NCBI GenBank assembly: GCA_026075535.2
Contig: AP026538.1
Location: forward strand, 5,270,001-5,334,000
DNA: 64,000 nucleotides
Origin: Tricholoma matsutake
Lineage: Eukaryota; Basidiomycota; Agaricomycetes; Agaricales; Tricholomataceae
Direction: 5' to 3'
A program made the position numbers and the translations under genes. The first letter of the stretch is position 1, and every line of letters starts with the position of its first letter. This document shows, one piece after another, positions 1 through 12,420 of this stretch. Under the pieces are notes generated by a model. That model was not told the origin of the DNA and ran no database searches. It saw nothing but the letters and a program-made list of their open reading frames with translations.

Positions 1-2343
1 CTATTCTAATTTTATCCTGAGCTCTGAGATGGCACAACCCAGCTTGCCCTCGAGACCCACCTTCGTGTACTCATGGGTGCTGTAACCAACACATCAGTTC
101 CTGAGGCCCCTGATAATCATACCTTGAATATCTTTTCACAATGATTCACCTCTTCTGGGGAAATAAATGCTTTACTCAAAGGCAATACACATAATGCTCA
201 GTTTCAAGCAATGGATACAGCAGCCCTTGATTCAATCATGGAACTTCAAAGACAATGCAATCTGGTGCCAGACTCATAAGATTGCCCTCAATATTGCCCA
301 CATCCCAGAGCATAATCTTCAATTGATCTTTTCAAAGGTTCACTCATGTGGTCTACTGGCATGGCATCCTGATCTTCTTGGTGGCACACACTTCATTGTA
401 TAATAGAGCCCTTGAGTCAATTGCTATCTGGACTTTCGAGCAAGCGGCTACTACATTGGTGAAATTAAACAAATGATTCAGATGGAGAAAACATTGTTCT
501 GCTCTTAGGAAGGCCATCATTATGTGAGACTGCCAGTATCATGAACTTATCATGGCAACAACAAATCTATGTGTTGGAAAATGTGGAACTAGCTGATCTT
601 AGTGTTGACTGAGGCCTTCGTGTGGTGTGTAAAATTTGCAGGTTTTTTGTTTTGGCAGCTTTTATAGAACTTTTATTAACAGCATCTTGAAACCAAATGG
701 TGGATAGAAGAAATGAATGGAGAAGATCACATCATCATCTCCCTATGCCTGGGCAAAACAGTAAGTTGCCGACCTATCAGAAAATGATGTCCTTACACTA
801 GAATAGGAAGTACATGCTGTAGATAAGTATTTACAGCTTGTCAATCTCCTGTTGGTGACTTCATGCAGTGTCATGTATGGCTTCTTTCTCAACAATGTAT
901 GAATGTGGCACCTACTATTCAGGTCAGCAAATAAACTGTTCTCCTTCGTTTGAATTTATGAGTTTTCTGCATAGTGTTATTTCATTTTTGCAACATCAAT
1001 AGACCAAGTGAGGATGGACACACCTCCTTATGTCACAAAATTATGTAATGCAGTATAACCTAATATGACCCACATGACCCACGTAACCGCCATAACCCAT
1101 TAAAATCGACACTCAGAACTGATGTTAAGCTAGCTACCAAGTCTCAGGTTCAGTTCAATAATGTAGTTTACATATGTAGGTAATAGATTTTCCACATTAG
1201 GGCCCAGTATACTAGCTGAGAGGGAGTGATAATCCACATATAATCTAGGTGAGGTTATAATGCCATCCAGAAATTTCTGACATAGTATGGTATAAATATA
1301 TTCAGAAAATGTATAAGTCTCGCAATGAGTCTCTTAATGTGATGGGCATTATTCCAGCATAAGAATGATTGAAGGGCATAGCATACCTTATACTTCATCC
1401 AATTATTCTGTCCTGGATGAGAATTGAGACGTTGCCAAGGGCGAGCATTAGGGGGATGCAACTACATCATGCCCACAGAAGAAAATGAAGGCCTCATTGT
1501 GGAGGAGGGGTTTCCCATCTATGATGAGGTTCCAGTACCAGTGAAGATCCTGAGACAGCAGCCTTGAAGTTCTGAGGGCTTACACATTTTGCAGGAGAAA
1601 TGACTCATTGCCAAGGGCGAGCATTAGGGGGATGCAACTACATCACACCCCGGAAAAATGAATGCCTTGTTGTGGTGATGAGGGCTTGTGTTGACAACAA
1701 TTTGGTGTAGGAGATGGTGGGGGTAGGAAAGAGGTAATCCAAGTCTGATCTATTGAAAGAAGACAAAGCAGTGGCCAATAACCATGTTATGGAAAATACT
1801 TGTAATTTAAAAGAGAACTGGCATTTGACCAGATTAGGTACTGCAGTTCCCACAGCGAAATGCGGTAATACCTGACTGATCACTTATCAAAATAGGCCGT
1901 GCTCATAATGAAGGGACATTGAAGGCCCAAGAGTTGGCATGGGTGTAGCCCCAGGTATGGTCTATTCAACTGTACTACAGAAAATGTACACAAAAACAAT
2001 ATGGAGATGTACAGGCAACTGACCGAGTACCTAGTATGGCCGAGTACCTGACCAGGCACAGTACCTGGTAATAATAATAATAATAATATACCAAAAAGGA
2101 AGGAGACTTTGTTATCGAGGCACATTTTCCGCGAGATCAATTACTGACTAATCACTATGTATGACATACAGATCAACTTCCGGAGATGTGCAGAAGACAT
2201 GAACTGAACTCATGTCGTTTTGACATGAGCTGGCAGATGCCTCCGGTGTGATATATCCTTGATTCACTTGCACGGATAACCCTTCATCTCGCCTCTTGCG
2301 GAATCATTCTCTTGTTTTTAATTCTAGTATTGGAGATCATTTC
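1..2343. other. no supported gene; degraded sequence
   Basis: Only short ORFs without recognisable domains occur on both strands. The stretch holds a repeated block near 1431-1680 and a short TAA microsatellite at about 2069-2088. The base composition resembles the old transposon sequence elsewhere in the window. The last ~150 bases before 2344 probably form the promoter of the next gene. Confidence 0.5.
1431..1680. repeat. two copies of a ~70-bp repeat
   Basis: A block starting TTGCCAAGGGCGAGCATTAG near 1432 recurs at about 1608 with few changes over roughly 35 bp and weaker similarity over the next 35 bp. The spacing is about 176 bp. It codes for nothing recognisable. Confidence 0.7.
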
Positions 2344-3454
2344 ATGGCATTAAAACAAGACCAGGTACATGCGCTAGCGATTTCGAGGGTGTTTCAGCTC
2401 GTCTGATTGCGATGCTTCTAGTTCAAGCACCTGCTTGTAAGAAATGAATCACCATTCGATGTAACAATCCAGGTGGTGGAGCATTCCCCGAATGGCAGAG
2501 TCTACGTACTCAGTCCAGACCTCTCGGCTGGGCATTCTTGGTTGTACCGTTTGGATAAAGAAGATGGTATTCCAAATGGAACAGAGGTATGTATCGGAAT
2601 TCCGATTGATGACATGCGTTCACCGCATCCATGATAGCTGCAGGCTCAAGTGATATATGAGCTCAATACAGGGCGTGACAATTCCATCTTGACATTCAGC
2701 AGGGCTGCGACTTCTCGAAAAGCCAAGTATCTTGTTCAGGGCACCAAGGACAAACCCAAAATAGTTTATGCGGGACCCTACGATGCCGACGAGCTTCCGT
2801 TTAGTTTTCCTACTGACCAGGAACTCAGGGATTATAGCAAGTTGGTGAGCTGCATCGTCAATTTGGAGAATATCTCCGCAGCATTTATCTCCCTCAGGTT
2901 GCAGGTAAGGTGATCCCAGCGCCGCCCAAGTCCTTGATACAAAAATCACGATGGCTCCAATGTGTCGTCAAGAATAAGACACAGTTCCGAATCGTGCTTC
3001 AAGACCTGCATACATACTTTGACTCTGGTCGATATTGGCAGCCACCCTCGGACATCCTACCATTCGACCAGATGATTTTCACTTGCTGTGAAGGTGATAA
3101 TACTCGGTTCACTGGTGCAACTGGCGGGACTGCCTTTCGACTCATTCTGGATCCTGTGACATGGTACAATATTGCTGTTGTGCGTCATTTTGCCATCATT
3201 CTTTCTTTCCATCTGACCAAGAACGTTAGGGATGGACTAATCCTTGCTTCGGCTCTATTAAGGCAGGAATAGTCCACTCTATTGATCCGAAAGCTGGGTA
3301 CGGCTGCGCTTCGGGTGAGGGTAACGCCCTCAAATCTGACTTGAAGCTCAAAGGCATCAATACCGACGGAAAGAGTGGAGAGTGGACCCTTAACATGTCG
3401 GCAGCAGCAGGTAGCACCATAGTTTATACCATTAACGAAGTCCGAGTCGCGTAG
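2344..3454 (+). CDS. two-domain cytolysin/lectin-like protein (copy A), 5 exons
   Basis: The exons are 2344-2364, 2422-2586, 2644-2844, 2898-3179 and 3230-3454. All introns are GT-AG, 50-57 bp and phase 0, giving 297 codons and a TAG stop. No signal peptide or membrane span is visible. Residues ~8-125 form a small N-terminal domain (NESPFD near the start, LSPDLSAG in the middle). Residues ~147-297 form a second domain with YFDSGRYW, PFDQMIF, GATGGTAF and, at the last exon junction, GWTNP. That order recalls the YF-x-SG, TGA-x-G and aromatic-rich patches of sea-anemone actinoporins and related fungal lectins; this is pattern matching, so a membrane- or glycan-binding role is an inference. The start is supported by copy B, which has the same short first exon. 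It converges with copy B, the stops being 158 bp apart, and shows no sign of decay. Confidence 0.75.
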
Positions 3455-3612
3455 TTCACACTTCTAATTCGAACAATTATCTCCGGCCTGACTTCGAATG
3501 CCTATTTGAAGGACACTGGGCCGCTTGGATATGCGGGTATGGTAGACGAAGATTCATCCTCTGTGCGCACATCTATAAAAGTACACTTAGTGCTAGTTTA
3601 ATAACGCCCCTT

Positions 3613-4742
3613 TCAAACCTCCGTGATAACATAGATCATGTATTGCCCAGCTGCCGCCGACATATATATATGCCGTTCGACCGGATTGCCACTTTTCTGA
3701 AACCCACGGAACACTCCCTCCGAAGTAAGTGCATTGCCCTCGAGCGTAGCTTGTTCATACGCGTCTTTAGGATTATCCGACTTAACTATCGATGACTTGA
3801 ACCCACCGATGGAAGAATTAGTCCATCCCTGACACGAACCTCGTCAGCAAGGAGATCGCACGAAATGACATGATGGACGACATACAACCGCAAAGTCATA
3901 AAACGTTACAGGATCAAGAGTGATTCGGAAAGCAGTTCCACCAGTAGCACCCGCCGCGCTATAATCTCCGTTGCAACAAGAGAAAACCATCTGATCGAAC
4001 GGCTCGACGTCGGTCGGCGGGGTCCAGTACCTGCCGGAGTCGAGATATGGAGGACCTTGCACTTGTATTGGAAATTGTGTTTGATTTTTCACGACACACT
4101 GGATCCATCGGAATTTTTCCGTCAACAAAGGATCTGGATCTGGAATTGGTTTATAGTCGACCTAGGTGCATGGTATGTACGCCATCGATTACGACCATAC
4201 AGAGAAATAGAATATTTACCTGCCCATAGTAAGTTCGGAAGTCAACATCTCCGAGGATCTCATCAGGTATTTCGACATCAGTGAGCCCAGCGTAGTCCAG
4301 CCGTGGGTTATCCCTTGAACCGCCAACCACGAACTTGGCTTTGCGGACGGGTGGAGCAGCACTGGTGTAAGTCAGTTTTGCTGTACTTTGTATTATATGT
4401 GCGACTTTGGTGACAAGCTGAACAGTGAACTAATACACGAATTAGGTGATAAAGGTATCTGGCAAATTCTTCCTTACATTGATTCCACTGGTAAGTCCGG
4501 GTACTGTTGCGAGCTGGAAGACGATGGAATCGCCAGCTCGAAGGTCTGGACCGAGAGGAAAGGAAGAACCTGACACGGAGAGGTCGACAAGTTGTAGAGT
4601 GGCATCAAATGGAGATTGATTTCTGAGCAGCAGGTGCTTAACCTGAGGTGATAGAGGGCAGTCATCGATGATGGGGTTAGACCGTTCAGTGCCAGTCCTA
4701 AAAGCTTCTACGTACATTTCCTAAGCTCAAATCGTTGCTCAT
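3613..4742 (-). CDS. two-domain cytolysin/lectin-like protein (copy B), 5 exons
   Basis: On the minus strand the exons are 4742-4716, 4642-4478, 4417-4220, 4161-3886 and 3828-3613. The introns are GT-AG, 57-73 bp and phase 0, in the same places as in copy A, and the product is 293 codons. The N-terminal domain has NQSPFDATLQL and LGPDLRAGDS. The C-terminal domain has YLDSGRYW, PFDQMVF, GATGGTAF and GWTN. The last exon has diverged most from copy A, but both keep an MSAAAG motif near the end. A pyrimidine-rich tract at about 4767-4790 precedes the start and is typical of fungal promoters. No signal peptide is seen. The pair probably arose by an inverted duplication; function is inferred only from the motif pattern described for copy A. 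Confidence 0.75.
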
Positions 4743-5084
4743 GGTTTACGCAAAGACGATTGATAGAGAGAAGAAAGGAACAGACTAACAGTGTCGATCT
4801 ACACCGAATAATTGTATAGCATTCAGAAACTACACGGAAACTACTGTAAACCCCGTTTGATAAATTTGCACTCGGACAAAGAATTGAGCCCGCACAGTGA
4901 GTTTCCTTTTCCGATTAGCCTCAGAAGCTTTTGCTAGCTCCTCATGACGGACCTCGTCCCACCCCAGGTACTTGAACCGTTCAACACAACAATTATTTTT
5001 CTCACCCGCCATGCCCGGCATGCCGGTGCCAAAGGTGCTCGGGAAATGCCGGACGTGGACCCGGTTAGTTAGTCCGGCCCCAGG

Positions 5085-6985
5085 CGGCGAAAAAAAAATG
5101 GAACCCCAAGGGGGTGGCGGAACGGGAATCCCGAACCGCGGGTAGGGGGGGTACCGCCGGAGGCTGAAAAAAAAAATATGACCTACATGTAAATGATGCA
5201 GAATGGCGTCGCTTGGCCATGAAACATTTAGAATAACTGCTCGTGGTACTTTGGGAACTTTGTGGGAGTCATAACTCTGTCATAAACTTATCTATTTGAA
5301 CATTAATCAAACTATATTCAAATTTCAATATTCAACTACGATATATGCAACACGAAAGCAGGGCGCAAGACTGTCGATCTTGTCGAAGAATATCATGAGA
5401 ACTGCGAGACACAACTAACTTCATGAAATGTCACATTGACCCCAAGCGGTTCTGCATCTGCGCACAAAGAAAAAGAGCAAGCGGATTGGCACCCCCCCAC
5501 TCCAAGCTACCATTACTAACCAGCATCCCCACCAATTCTCTTGTGGCAGCGACGGACTTGCACAGCTGGCTCTGTCACGATGGTGTAAGGTGCACAACAT
5601 TCAACATTCAGTGTGGGACTGTGGGCTGACGGTTGGATGTTGTTGGTGCTTACCTTGGGTGTACCCTCTTCCACAGGCCTCCCTGCACACTGCTGTCACC
5701 ACCCTGCATCCATCGTTGTTCCTACACCTCTTGACGGCCCCATACCGGTTTTGTGGGTGATGTGGCAGTCGCACGATTGTGGTTACATGTTTTCTTCCCA
5801 AGACCTGGAAAAGATGGTGGCATCTTGAGGGAATTGACTTGAGGGCTTTTGTAAGAGTGAAGAACAGGAGAAGAGAAGAGATAACACATGTGGGAGTGTG
5901 GAATGCATTGGGCAATTTTTTGATTACTAATTCTCAGAATAACATAAACACGTGACGAAAAATTACCATATATAGAAGGAGGGGGGGGGTTCAAATGGGT
6001 GCTGAAAAAAAAATCTGAGTGGATATGTTATTTTCCTGTTCCACCAGCCTTGCCTACACCTAAATGATGCAGAACAGCTTCATTTGGCCCCAAAGTACTT
6101 AGAATAGCTATCTAATATGGTTTGTATTGGTATACACAGTTTTATCATAAATTATCATAGTAAGTAAACATCCACCGAAATATCATGATTGACCGGGCCA
6201 TGATGCGAGCATGCGCAATGCCCCTTTTTGGTTACACATATTTTTCTTGCCTATTTTCGTACTTCTACTGTTGTGTAGTCTATATAGGTAGTTGTAGCAC
6301 TCATCCATTTTCCTCTTGAGCCCACCGAGGTCAAACATGAATTTACTTTGGATGTTGTTCTTGCACTTCTGAGATTCTCATGGCACCAAATGAATAATAC
6401 CATGTTACAAATGACACCATCAGTCATTTTGCTATGAGTGAGTTTCTATAACTCATGTGGCCACTCATGAAATTTGCAGGTTAATAGCCGAGGGGTTGTG
6501 TGAGCATGTGCAATGCGCAAATTTGTTGAGGCTTGTTCTCACGCTTCTGAGTTTCCTCACGGCTCATATTTCAACAGCTAATAAAGTAGACAGTATTCAA
6601 CTACTACTGATATTTACCATACTATACAATATGGATGACACCATCCCCAGAAAGTTTACAATGTCATTGGATCCCTTAGCGACCGCAACACCACCCCTGA
6701 CTCCTCAACACTGCCCCATTCCTTCTGTAATGACTGTGGGTGCAGTCCCCGACGAATCATTGTCGGCCGTGGCACTGAGGTGGGGATCAATCTAAATGTG
6801 GCGAGTATTGGGCAGTATGGAACATCGGTGATGAAAATTTTTGGGAAATTGCTTGGGGAAAAAATCAATACATGTGATGGGAAATTACTATATATGGCAG
6901 GAGGGGGGGGAGGGGGTCAACTGAGGGCTTGAAAAAAAAAGGTGAGTGGATGTCGGTTTTTCCCGTTCTGCCACCCCCTTGTGGA
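5085..6985. repeat. dispersed G-run/A-run repeat family, several copies
   Basis: Related blocks occur at about 5170-5240, 5942-6090 and 6855-6985, and again at 13195-13311. The common order is a sequence like AAATTACCATATATGGCAG, a G-run, an A-run, then GAGTGGATATG and a TTTTTCC-GTTCTGCCACCCC segment. The block at 5098-5135 is the inverted counterpart of 6960-6990. No transposase is present. These are probably non-autonomous transposon remnants. Between the copies (5240-5940, 6090-6855) only short, unsupported ORFs are seen. Confidence 0.5.
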
Positions 6986-7559
6986 ACCCCCAAACTTTGG
7001 GCAAAATTTGATATCTGGATGTGAGCTGGGTCTACGTGCGAAGCCGGCTAGACCAAGTGGCAGATAAGGCAATCGATTACATGAGTTCCACATGCCACCA
7101 ACTCAGCTGATTAAACTCAGATGTTTTACTTGAAGTTGGAGGTTGCATGTGCAGCTATTAAGACATTCTTCTTATTCACCGTGCTCATCTTTTCTTGTTA
7201 CAAGTCCAAGGTACAAGGACTCATCTTTTTAACCTGACCAACCAGCCAGCAAAAGTTTGGCAAAAGTGATACATTGAGTCTGATGGCTGCTCAGCAGATG
7301 TCGGAGTTTCAACACTGTCTGAAGACAGGCTTACATTTTGAAGTCAGTCCAACTCAGCCCCTTATAGACTTTCACACTCAGCAGGTTTTACCAACATGCA
7401 GATTTTGAACAAAAAAGGAAACTGTCATGTTGAGTCACGCTTCCTCAAAAAGCTCAGCAGCACAATGTATGCCCAAGAGAGTTGTTTGTTGGGCCCTAAG
7501 TAATGGTTTTCAAGTTTTTTTATTTTCAACTAACTAATGTTCTAATTTGATCATTAAGT
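6986..7559. other. no supported gene
   Basis: No domain-bearing ORF and no clear repeat could be recognised. The expected 5' LTR of the downstream gypsy element is not here: the TGTTAGGAAACC start of its 3' LTR does not recur. Confidence 0.5.
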
Positions 7560-7659
7560 TCTATTACCACGAGATGGCACCAAGACAGCAGATCCACACC
7601 TGCGCCACTGCTGTGAGCATCTGCTTGCAGGGTGGATAATGGATCATGACATGGGGACG

Positions 7660-7985
7660 GGGACAATGACACAACAAAAAGTAGTAAATTTGGAAAGTCA
7701 TCTGGAGGAAAGTCCGAGAAAGGAAAGGCACCTCAGGCACAAGCGCCAAGGGCACAGCCACCAGCCATGGCAGTGACACCTATAGTTACAGAGTCAGCAG
7801 CACCAGCAGAGGCAATGGAGGTTGATCAAGCAGGAAGACAAGCCCCACTTAAATGTTTTAACTGTGGGCAGTTAGGACACATTTCTAGGAATTGTAGGCA
7901 GAAAAGAAAGAGTAGGGAAGCTACAATCAAGGAAATGAAGCTGGAGGAAGGCAAGCAGAAGAATTTTGTGGAAGAGTCCCAGTGA
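7660..7985 (+). pseudogene. gag C-terminal fragment with CCHC zinc knuckle
   Basis: A basic, Lys/Gly/Ser-rich stretch leads into CFNCGQLGHISRNC, a CX2CX4HX4C zinc knuckle that binds RNA in retroelement capsid proteins. The capsid domain that should precede it is absent. The frame ends at 7985, and the sequence to the protease needs frame changes. Confidence 0.8.
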
Positions 7986-8139
7986 AGGTTTCCCCATCGG
8001 TGACCCTGAATCGCTACAATGTATTGGTATCCGAGGAAACCCAGAGTAAATCAGAAAAGGAAATCAAGGAGGAGTACAAATGTTACAAATCACGTGACCA
8101 AGAAAATTGCTGAGCACTATTTCCAAAAACCCCTAAATT

Positions 8140-8974
8140 CTTTATTTGCTCTGCACGAATAGAACCAGAAATCACCTTGACTGTGGGATTGAAGACAGTG
8201 GACACACATGCAGCTATTGATGTGGAAGCGTTGCTTGATAGTGGTGCTACAGGATTATTTATTAATTGATCCTTAATTACCAGAAATGGTATTAACACAC
8301 GCAAGCTGGCTCAACCTATAATGGTGTACAATATTGATGGAACAGTCAATCGTGGAGGAACTATCAAGGAGGAGGTGACTATGATACTAAAGTATCAGGA
8401 GCATCAGGAGCGAGCCATATTTGAAGTGTGCAATCTTGGGAAAATCAATCTAATAATAGGATGTCCATGGTTATGGAAGCATAATCCCAAAATTGATTGG
8501 AAAATTGGGAAAGTACAAATGACTCGTTGTCCTAAGGAATGTAATGTGTATGGGAGGAAGATGAAGAAGGAAAAAAGGAAAAAGAAAGAGAAAGAACGTC
8601 TGAGAAAGTATTCTGTTACGATGGAGGAAGTGGAGGATGAGGAAATTCCAAATGGGGAAGTTCCAATCATGATTGAGAAAGAAGAGCAGAAGCAAACCTT
8701 TAGAACAATTCATGGAGGACAGTCGTGGGATAAGAATATCGTGAAGGTGGAGAAGCCAGTGGAGGAATGGGTGCCAAAAGTGTATCATGAACATCTGTCA
8801 GTGTTCCAGAAGAAGGAGTCTGAGCAAATGCTGGTGCAGAAGCCATGGGATCATGTGATTGAGATGAAGCCAGTGTTTGTGCCAAAGAAGTCGAAGGTAT
8901 ATCCATTATCTCTGATGGAACAAGAAGAAGTGGATGTGTTCCTGAAGGAGCAATTGCACAAAGGATACATATGA
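8140..8974 (+). pseudogene. retropepsin-like protease and linker
   Basis: LLDSGATG at about 8230-8253 is the aspartic protease active-site motif. An in-frame stop follows shortly after, in what should read LFIN-x-SL. The frame then continues through GCPWLWKHNPKIDW, the typical end of gypsy proteases, and a Lys/Glu-rich linker leading toward the reverse transcriptase. Stops at about 8268 and 8972 break it. Confidence 0.75.
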
Positions 8975-8992
8975 CCTTCGAAATCACCGCAG

Positions 8993-10614
8993 ATGTCACC
9001 AATATTCTTTGTGCCAAAGAAAGACCAAAGGAAGAGGATGTGTACAGATTATAGGTATTTGAATGAGTGGACAGTGAAGAACACGTACCCCCTGCTGTTG
9101 ATCTCAGAAATAATTGACAAGGTGGGAAAAGCCAAGGTCTTTACAAAATTGGATTTACGATGGGGATACAACAATGTACAAATAAAGGAGATGAGTGGAA
9201 GGCAGCATTTGCCATGCGTTGAGGATCCTTCGAGCCACTTGTCATGTTTTTTGGGATGACTAATAGTCCCCCGACCTTTCAAAATATGATGAACGACATT
9301 TTCAAGGATGTAATAGACAAAGGTGTGGTAATAATATTTATTGACGACATTCTGATATTCACGGAGGATGAAGAGAATCATGAGGCAATAGTGCAGGAGG
9401 TGCTACAGAGGTTGGCAGAGAATGATCTATTTTTGAAACCAGAGAAGTGTGTGTTTGGGGCAAGCGAGATTGAGTTCCTAGGATTATTGATTGGCCCTGA
9501 CGGGATCAAAATGGATCCAATCAAGGTACAGGCGATCACAGATTGGCCTGCACCCACCCATGTCAAGGAGGTTCAAGCCTTCTTGGGACTCACAAATTAT
9601 TATTGTCGCTTTGTGCACAATTTTTCTAAAATTGCCGCACCCTTACATAACCTTACACGAAAGGGAGTAGTATGGAGGTGGGGAGAGCAGCAGCAGACAG
9701 CGTTTGAGGAGTTGAAGAGGAAGTTTGTGGAGGGACCAATATTAGCCCCAGTAGATTTCACACACCCTTTGCGAGTGGAATCCAATGCATCTGATTTTGC
9801 TACTGGAGTGGTATTATCAATGCTGTGCAAAGATGACAAATGGCATCCTTGTGCATACTTGTCAAAAGGGTTGAATGATGTGGAGAGGAATTATGATGTG
9901 CATGACAAAGAGATGTTGGGGATAATACGAGCATTGGAGGCATGGAGGCATTATTTGGAGGGATGTACGCATCAGATTGAGATCTGGATGGATCATCAAA
10001 ATCTGCAATACTTCATGTCTGCTAAAAAGCTTAATCGCTGGCAAGTGCATTGGGCACTATTCCTATCGTGTTTCAACTTTCACTTGGTCCACAAAGTGGG
10101 AAGCTTAATGAGGAAAGCAGATGCATTATCCAGATGTATTGATCATAAAAGGGGGGTGGAGGAGGACAATAAAAATGTTACCTTACTCAAACCCGAGTAC
10201 TTTTGCATTTGCGCTATGCGTCAAGGGCATCTATTAATAGATAGCTCGGAAATGGAAATGTTGTCTAAAATTAGACAACATTCGGAAATGGACGATGAAG
10301 TAGTGGAAGCCGTGAAAGCTCTGAAGGGAGAGAAGAAAGGTAATATCAAAGGAGATGAATGGGCTGAGGAACAAGGGTTGGTGTTGTTTCGAGGAAAAGT
10401 GTATGTACCGAAGGATCAGGATTTGCGAAGGGAGATCGTCCAGTTACATCACAATACGCCGATTGCCAGACACCCAGGAAGATGGAAGATGTTGGAATTA
10501 GTAATGAGAAATTATTGGTGGCCCAGAATTTCGAAGTATGTGTTGGGGTATGTGGATGGATGTGATACATGCATGAGGGGGAAAAATTTCCAGAGAAACC
10601 TGCAGGAAAATTAA
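8993..10614 (+). pseudogene. reverse transcriptase, RNase H and HHCC region
   Basis: The RT begins with [10 protein letters not shown] and includes [10 protein letters not shown] frameshift near 9215-9245 moves to a second frame with [12 protein letters not shown] and the catalytic FIDDILIF. FLGLTNYYCRF and the RNase H segment (SNASDFATG, DHQNLQYF) follow, then DALSRC. The frame ends with an HHCC integrase zinc-binding region (HHNTPIARHPG, CDTCMRGK). The catalytic RT aspartates are present, so the frameshift is the main visible lesion. Confidence 0.85.
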
Positions 10615-11260
10615 TGCCGAACCCTATACCTAAAGTGCCATGGCGAGATATATCTGTGGATTTTATTACTGGATTACCCAAGGCTCAAGGGTACAATGCA
10701 ATATTCGTAGTATGCAACCACTTTACAAAGGAGGTCCATATTATTCCTACTACTACAGAAACCTCATCATTGGGCTTGGCGCGCCTCTATCTAAATCAGG
10801 TATGGCGGTTACATGGGTTACCCAATACCGTTATCTACGATCGCAGACCACAATTTGCTTCTGCATTTATGTGAGAACTAAACAACATATTGGGAATTCA
10901 AACTAAATTATCTACGGCATATCACCCACAGACTGATGGGCAGACAGAGAGAATGAATCAGGAGTTGGAGCAGTACCTATGTATGTTTGTCAACTACTGA
11001 CAAACCGACTGGCCCGAATGGTTGGCAATTGCTGAATTTTCCCACAATAACAAATTCCATTTGGCTACTCATATGTCACCCTTTTTTGCGAATTATGGAT
11101 ATCATCCTCACATGGGAGTAGAACCCAGAAGGGAAGTCAAAGTACAGTCAGTAGAAGACTTTGTATCTAAGATGCAAAATATACAAGAGGAAGCAGATGT
11201 GGCATTGAAGAAAGCACATGATGACATGATGCAACACGTGAATCATACTTGAGCACATGC
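10569..11260 (+). pseudogene. integrase catalytic core
   Basis: WRDISVDFITGLP carries the first catalytic Asp. The second lies in a mutated VIYDRRPQFAS segment. [15 protein letters not shown] at about 10931-10975 supplies the Glu. Stops at about 10874 and 11000 split it. It overlaps the preceding frame, which indicates a frameshift rather than a separate gene. Confidence 0.8.
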
Positions 11261-11269
11261 TCCAGAGTA

Positions 11270-11801
11270 CAAAGTTGGTGACTTGGTATGGCTAAGTACC
11301 AAGGACCTGAATATTCCATGACCTTCGAGGAAACTTACGGAGAAACAAGTTGGCCCATATGCGATCTCTAAAGTAATCTCGCCTAATGCGGTAGTGCTAG
11401 AATTACCCCGATCATTGAAGATTGATCCCAAGATTAATGTATCCTGCCTACACCCTTACTGCCCGCCCACTATTCCTGGCCAACAAACTACTCCGCAACC
11501 TCTGATAATAGTAGAAGGTGCTCCAGAATACATAGTTGAAGAAATTCTAGACCTGCGTCTTCGACGGAACAAATTGGAGTTCTTAATAAAGTGGAAAAAC
11601 TATACCAATGAAAATAATTCATGGGAACTTGAAGAGAATTGTAAGCGAGAGCATAACACAATTGCCCAATTCTTTAAATGTAATCCAAATGCTCCGCGTC
11701 GCATTGCAAGAATGGTGTATGAGGGGATGAAATTCTGGCCTTACCAAAATTTCACAGAGGGGACAAATGTAATATTTTCTCACCTGGAAGTCGAGGCATA
11801 A
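11270..11801 (+). pseudogene. integrase C-terminus with chromodomain
   Basis: After a GDLVWLST-type segment the frame reads into a chromodomain: YIVEEILDLRL, FLIKWKNY and SWELEENC at about 11530-11640. In chromoviruses this domain can steer insertion toward methylated heterochromatin. The stop at 11801 is followed at once by a polypurine tract (AAAAGGGGGG) and the LTR. Confidence 0.8.
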
Positions 11802-11812
11802 AAGGGGGGTAA

Positions 11813-12085
11813 TGTTAGGAAACCACCCCATTACCTAATAAAATTTCATTTTATTTTATTATGTCGAATTACGCTACATGATGCCAAATGACGCTACACT
11901 TTGATAGCATGAGAATTTTATTTCGCATGCATCAAAATGTACACGCATGTATGAGTGCGTCGGTACCAACAATGTACAATATGTGTAACATAGTATATAA
12001 ACCCCAAATATATGCCTAGGGGACCCCAGTTGTGTTCTCTTAGGTATTCCACCTACGTTTTCGGTGTGAAAGGCCTATCTCAACA
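11813..12085 (+). repeat. 3' LTR of the gypsy element
   Basis: It starts TGTTAGGAAACC directly after the polypurine tract. A TATA-like GTATATAAAC lies at about 11993-12002, and transcribed-looking sequence follows. The 3' end is placed at a CTCAACA sequence because LTRs end in CA; the start is firmer than the end. No 5' copy is available for comparison. Confidence 0.55.
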
Positions 12086-12420
12086 TAACTCACCTATTAA
12101 TAACCCCTCACATCAAAACCATCAATTCCCCCATCATGAGCATGGATCCCACCCCCTTCTTGTAGAGAGAACCTGCACAGTCTTAGCTAGCAGATAGTGG
12201 GTGTTGCCCTAACAAGTATCAAGAACAAGGCTTGCCCTCCTTTAAATTTCTTCCTCAACGACCACATCAAAACCATCAATCACTCACCTCAGGATGTACA
12301 TGTGAAGCTGTCTTGTCCTTGGGGTGCTGATGATACTGCTTCAGAGAAGATTCCTTTACTCGACATGCCTAAAATGGTCTCTCTCTGGGGTTCAGATGAT
12401 CACCATTCTTGCCTCACACC

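Larger units (their letters stand above)
7560..12085 (+). mobile_element. Ty3/gypsy chromovirus, 5'-truncated and decayed
   Basis: The domains run in the order gag zinc knuckle, protease, reverse transcriptase, RNase H, integrase, chromodomain, polypurine tract, 3' LTR. That order with a C-terminal chromodomain defines the chromovirus branch of Ty3/gypsy. The 5' LTR and most of gag are missing, and the left boundary is uncertain within 7560-7660. Several frameshifts and stops separate the reading frames, so the copy is inactive. Confidence 0.85.

Noticed and set aside
2620..2949. Antisense ORF of 109 codons
   Set aside because: It lies opposite exons 3-4 of copy A, whose splice sites and homology to copy B are far stronger.
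8404..8794. Minus-strand Phe/Leu-rich ORFs
   Set aside because: They are shadows of the Lys/Glu-rich linker of the gypsy polyprotein on the plus strand.
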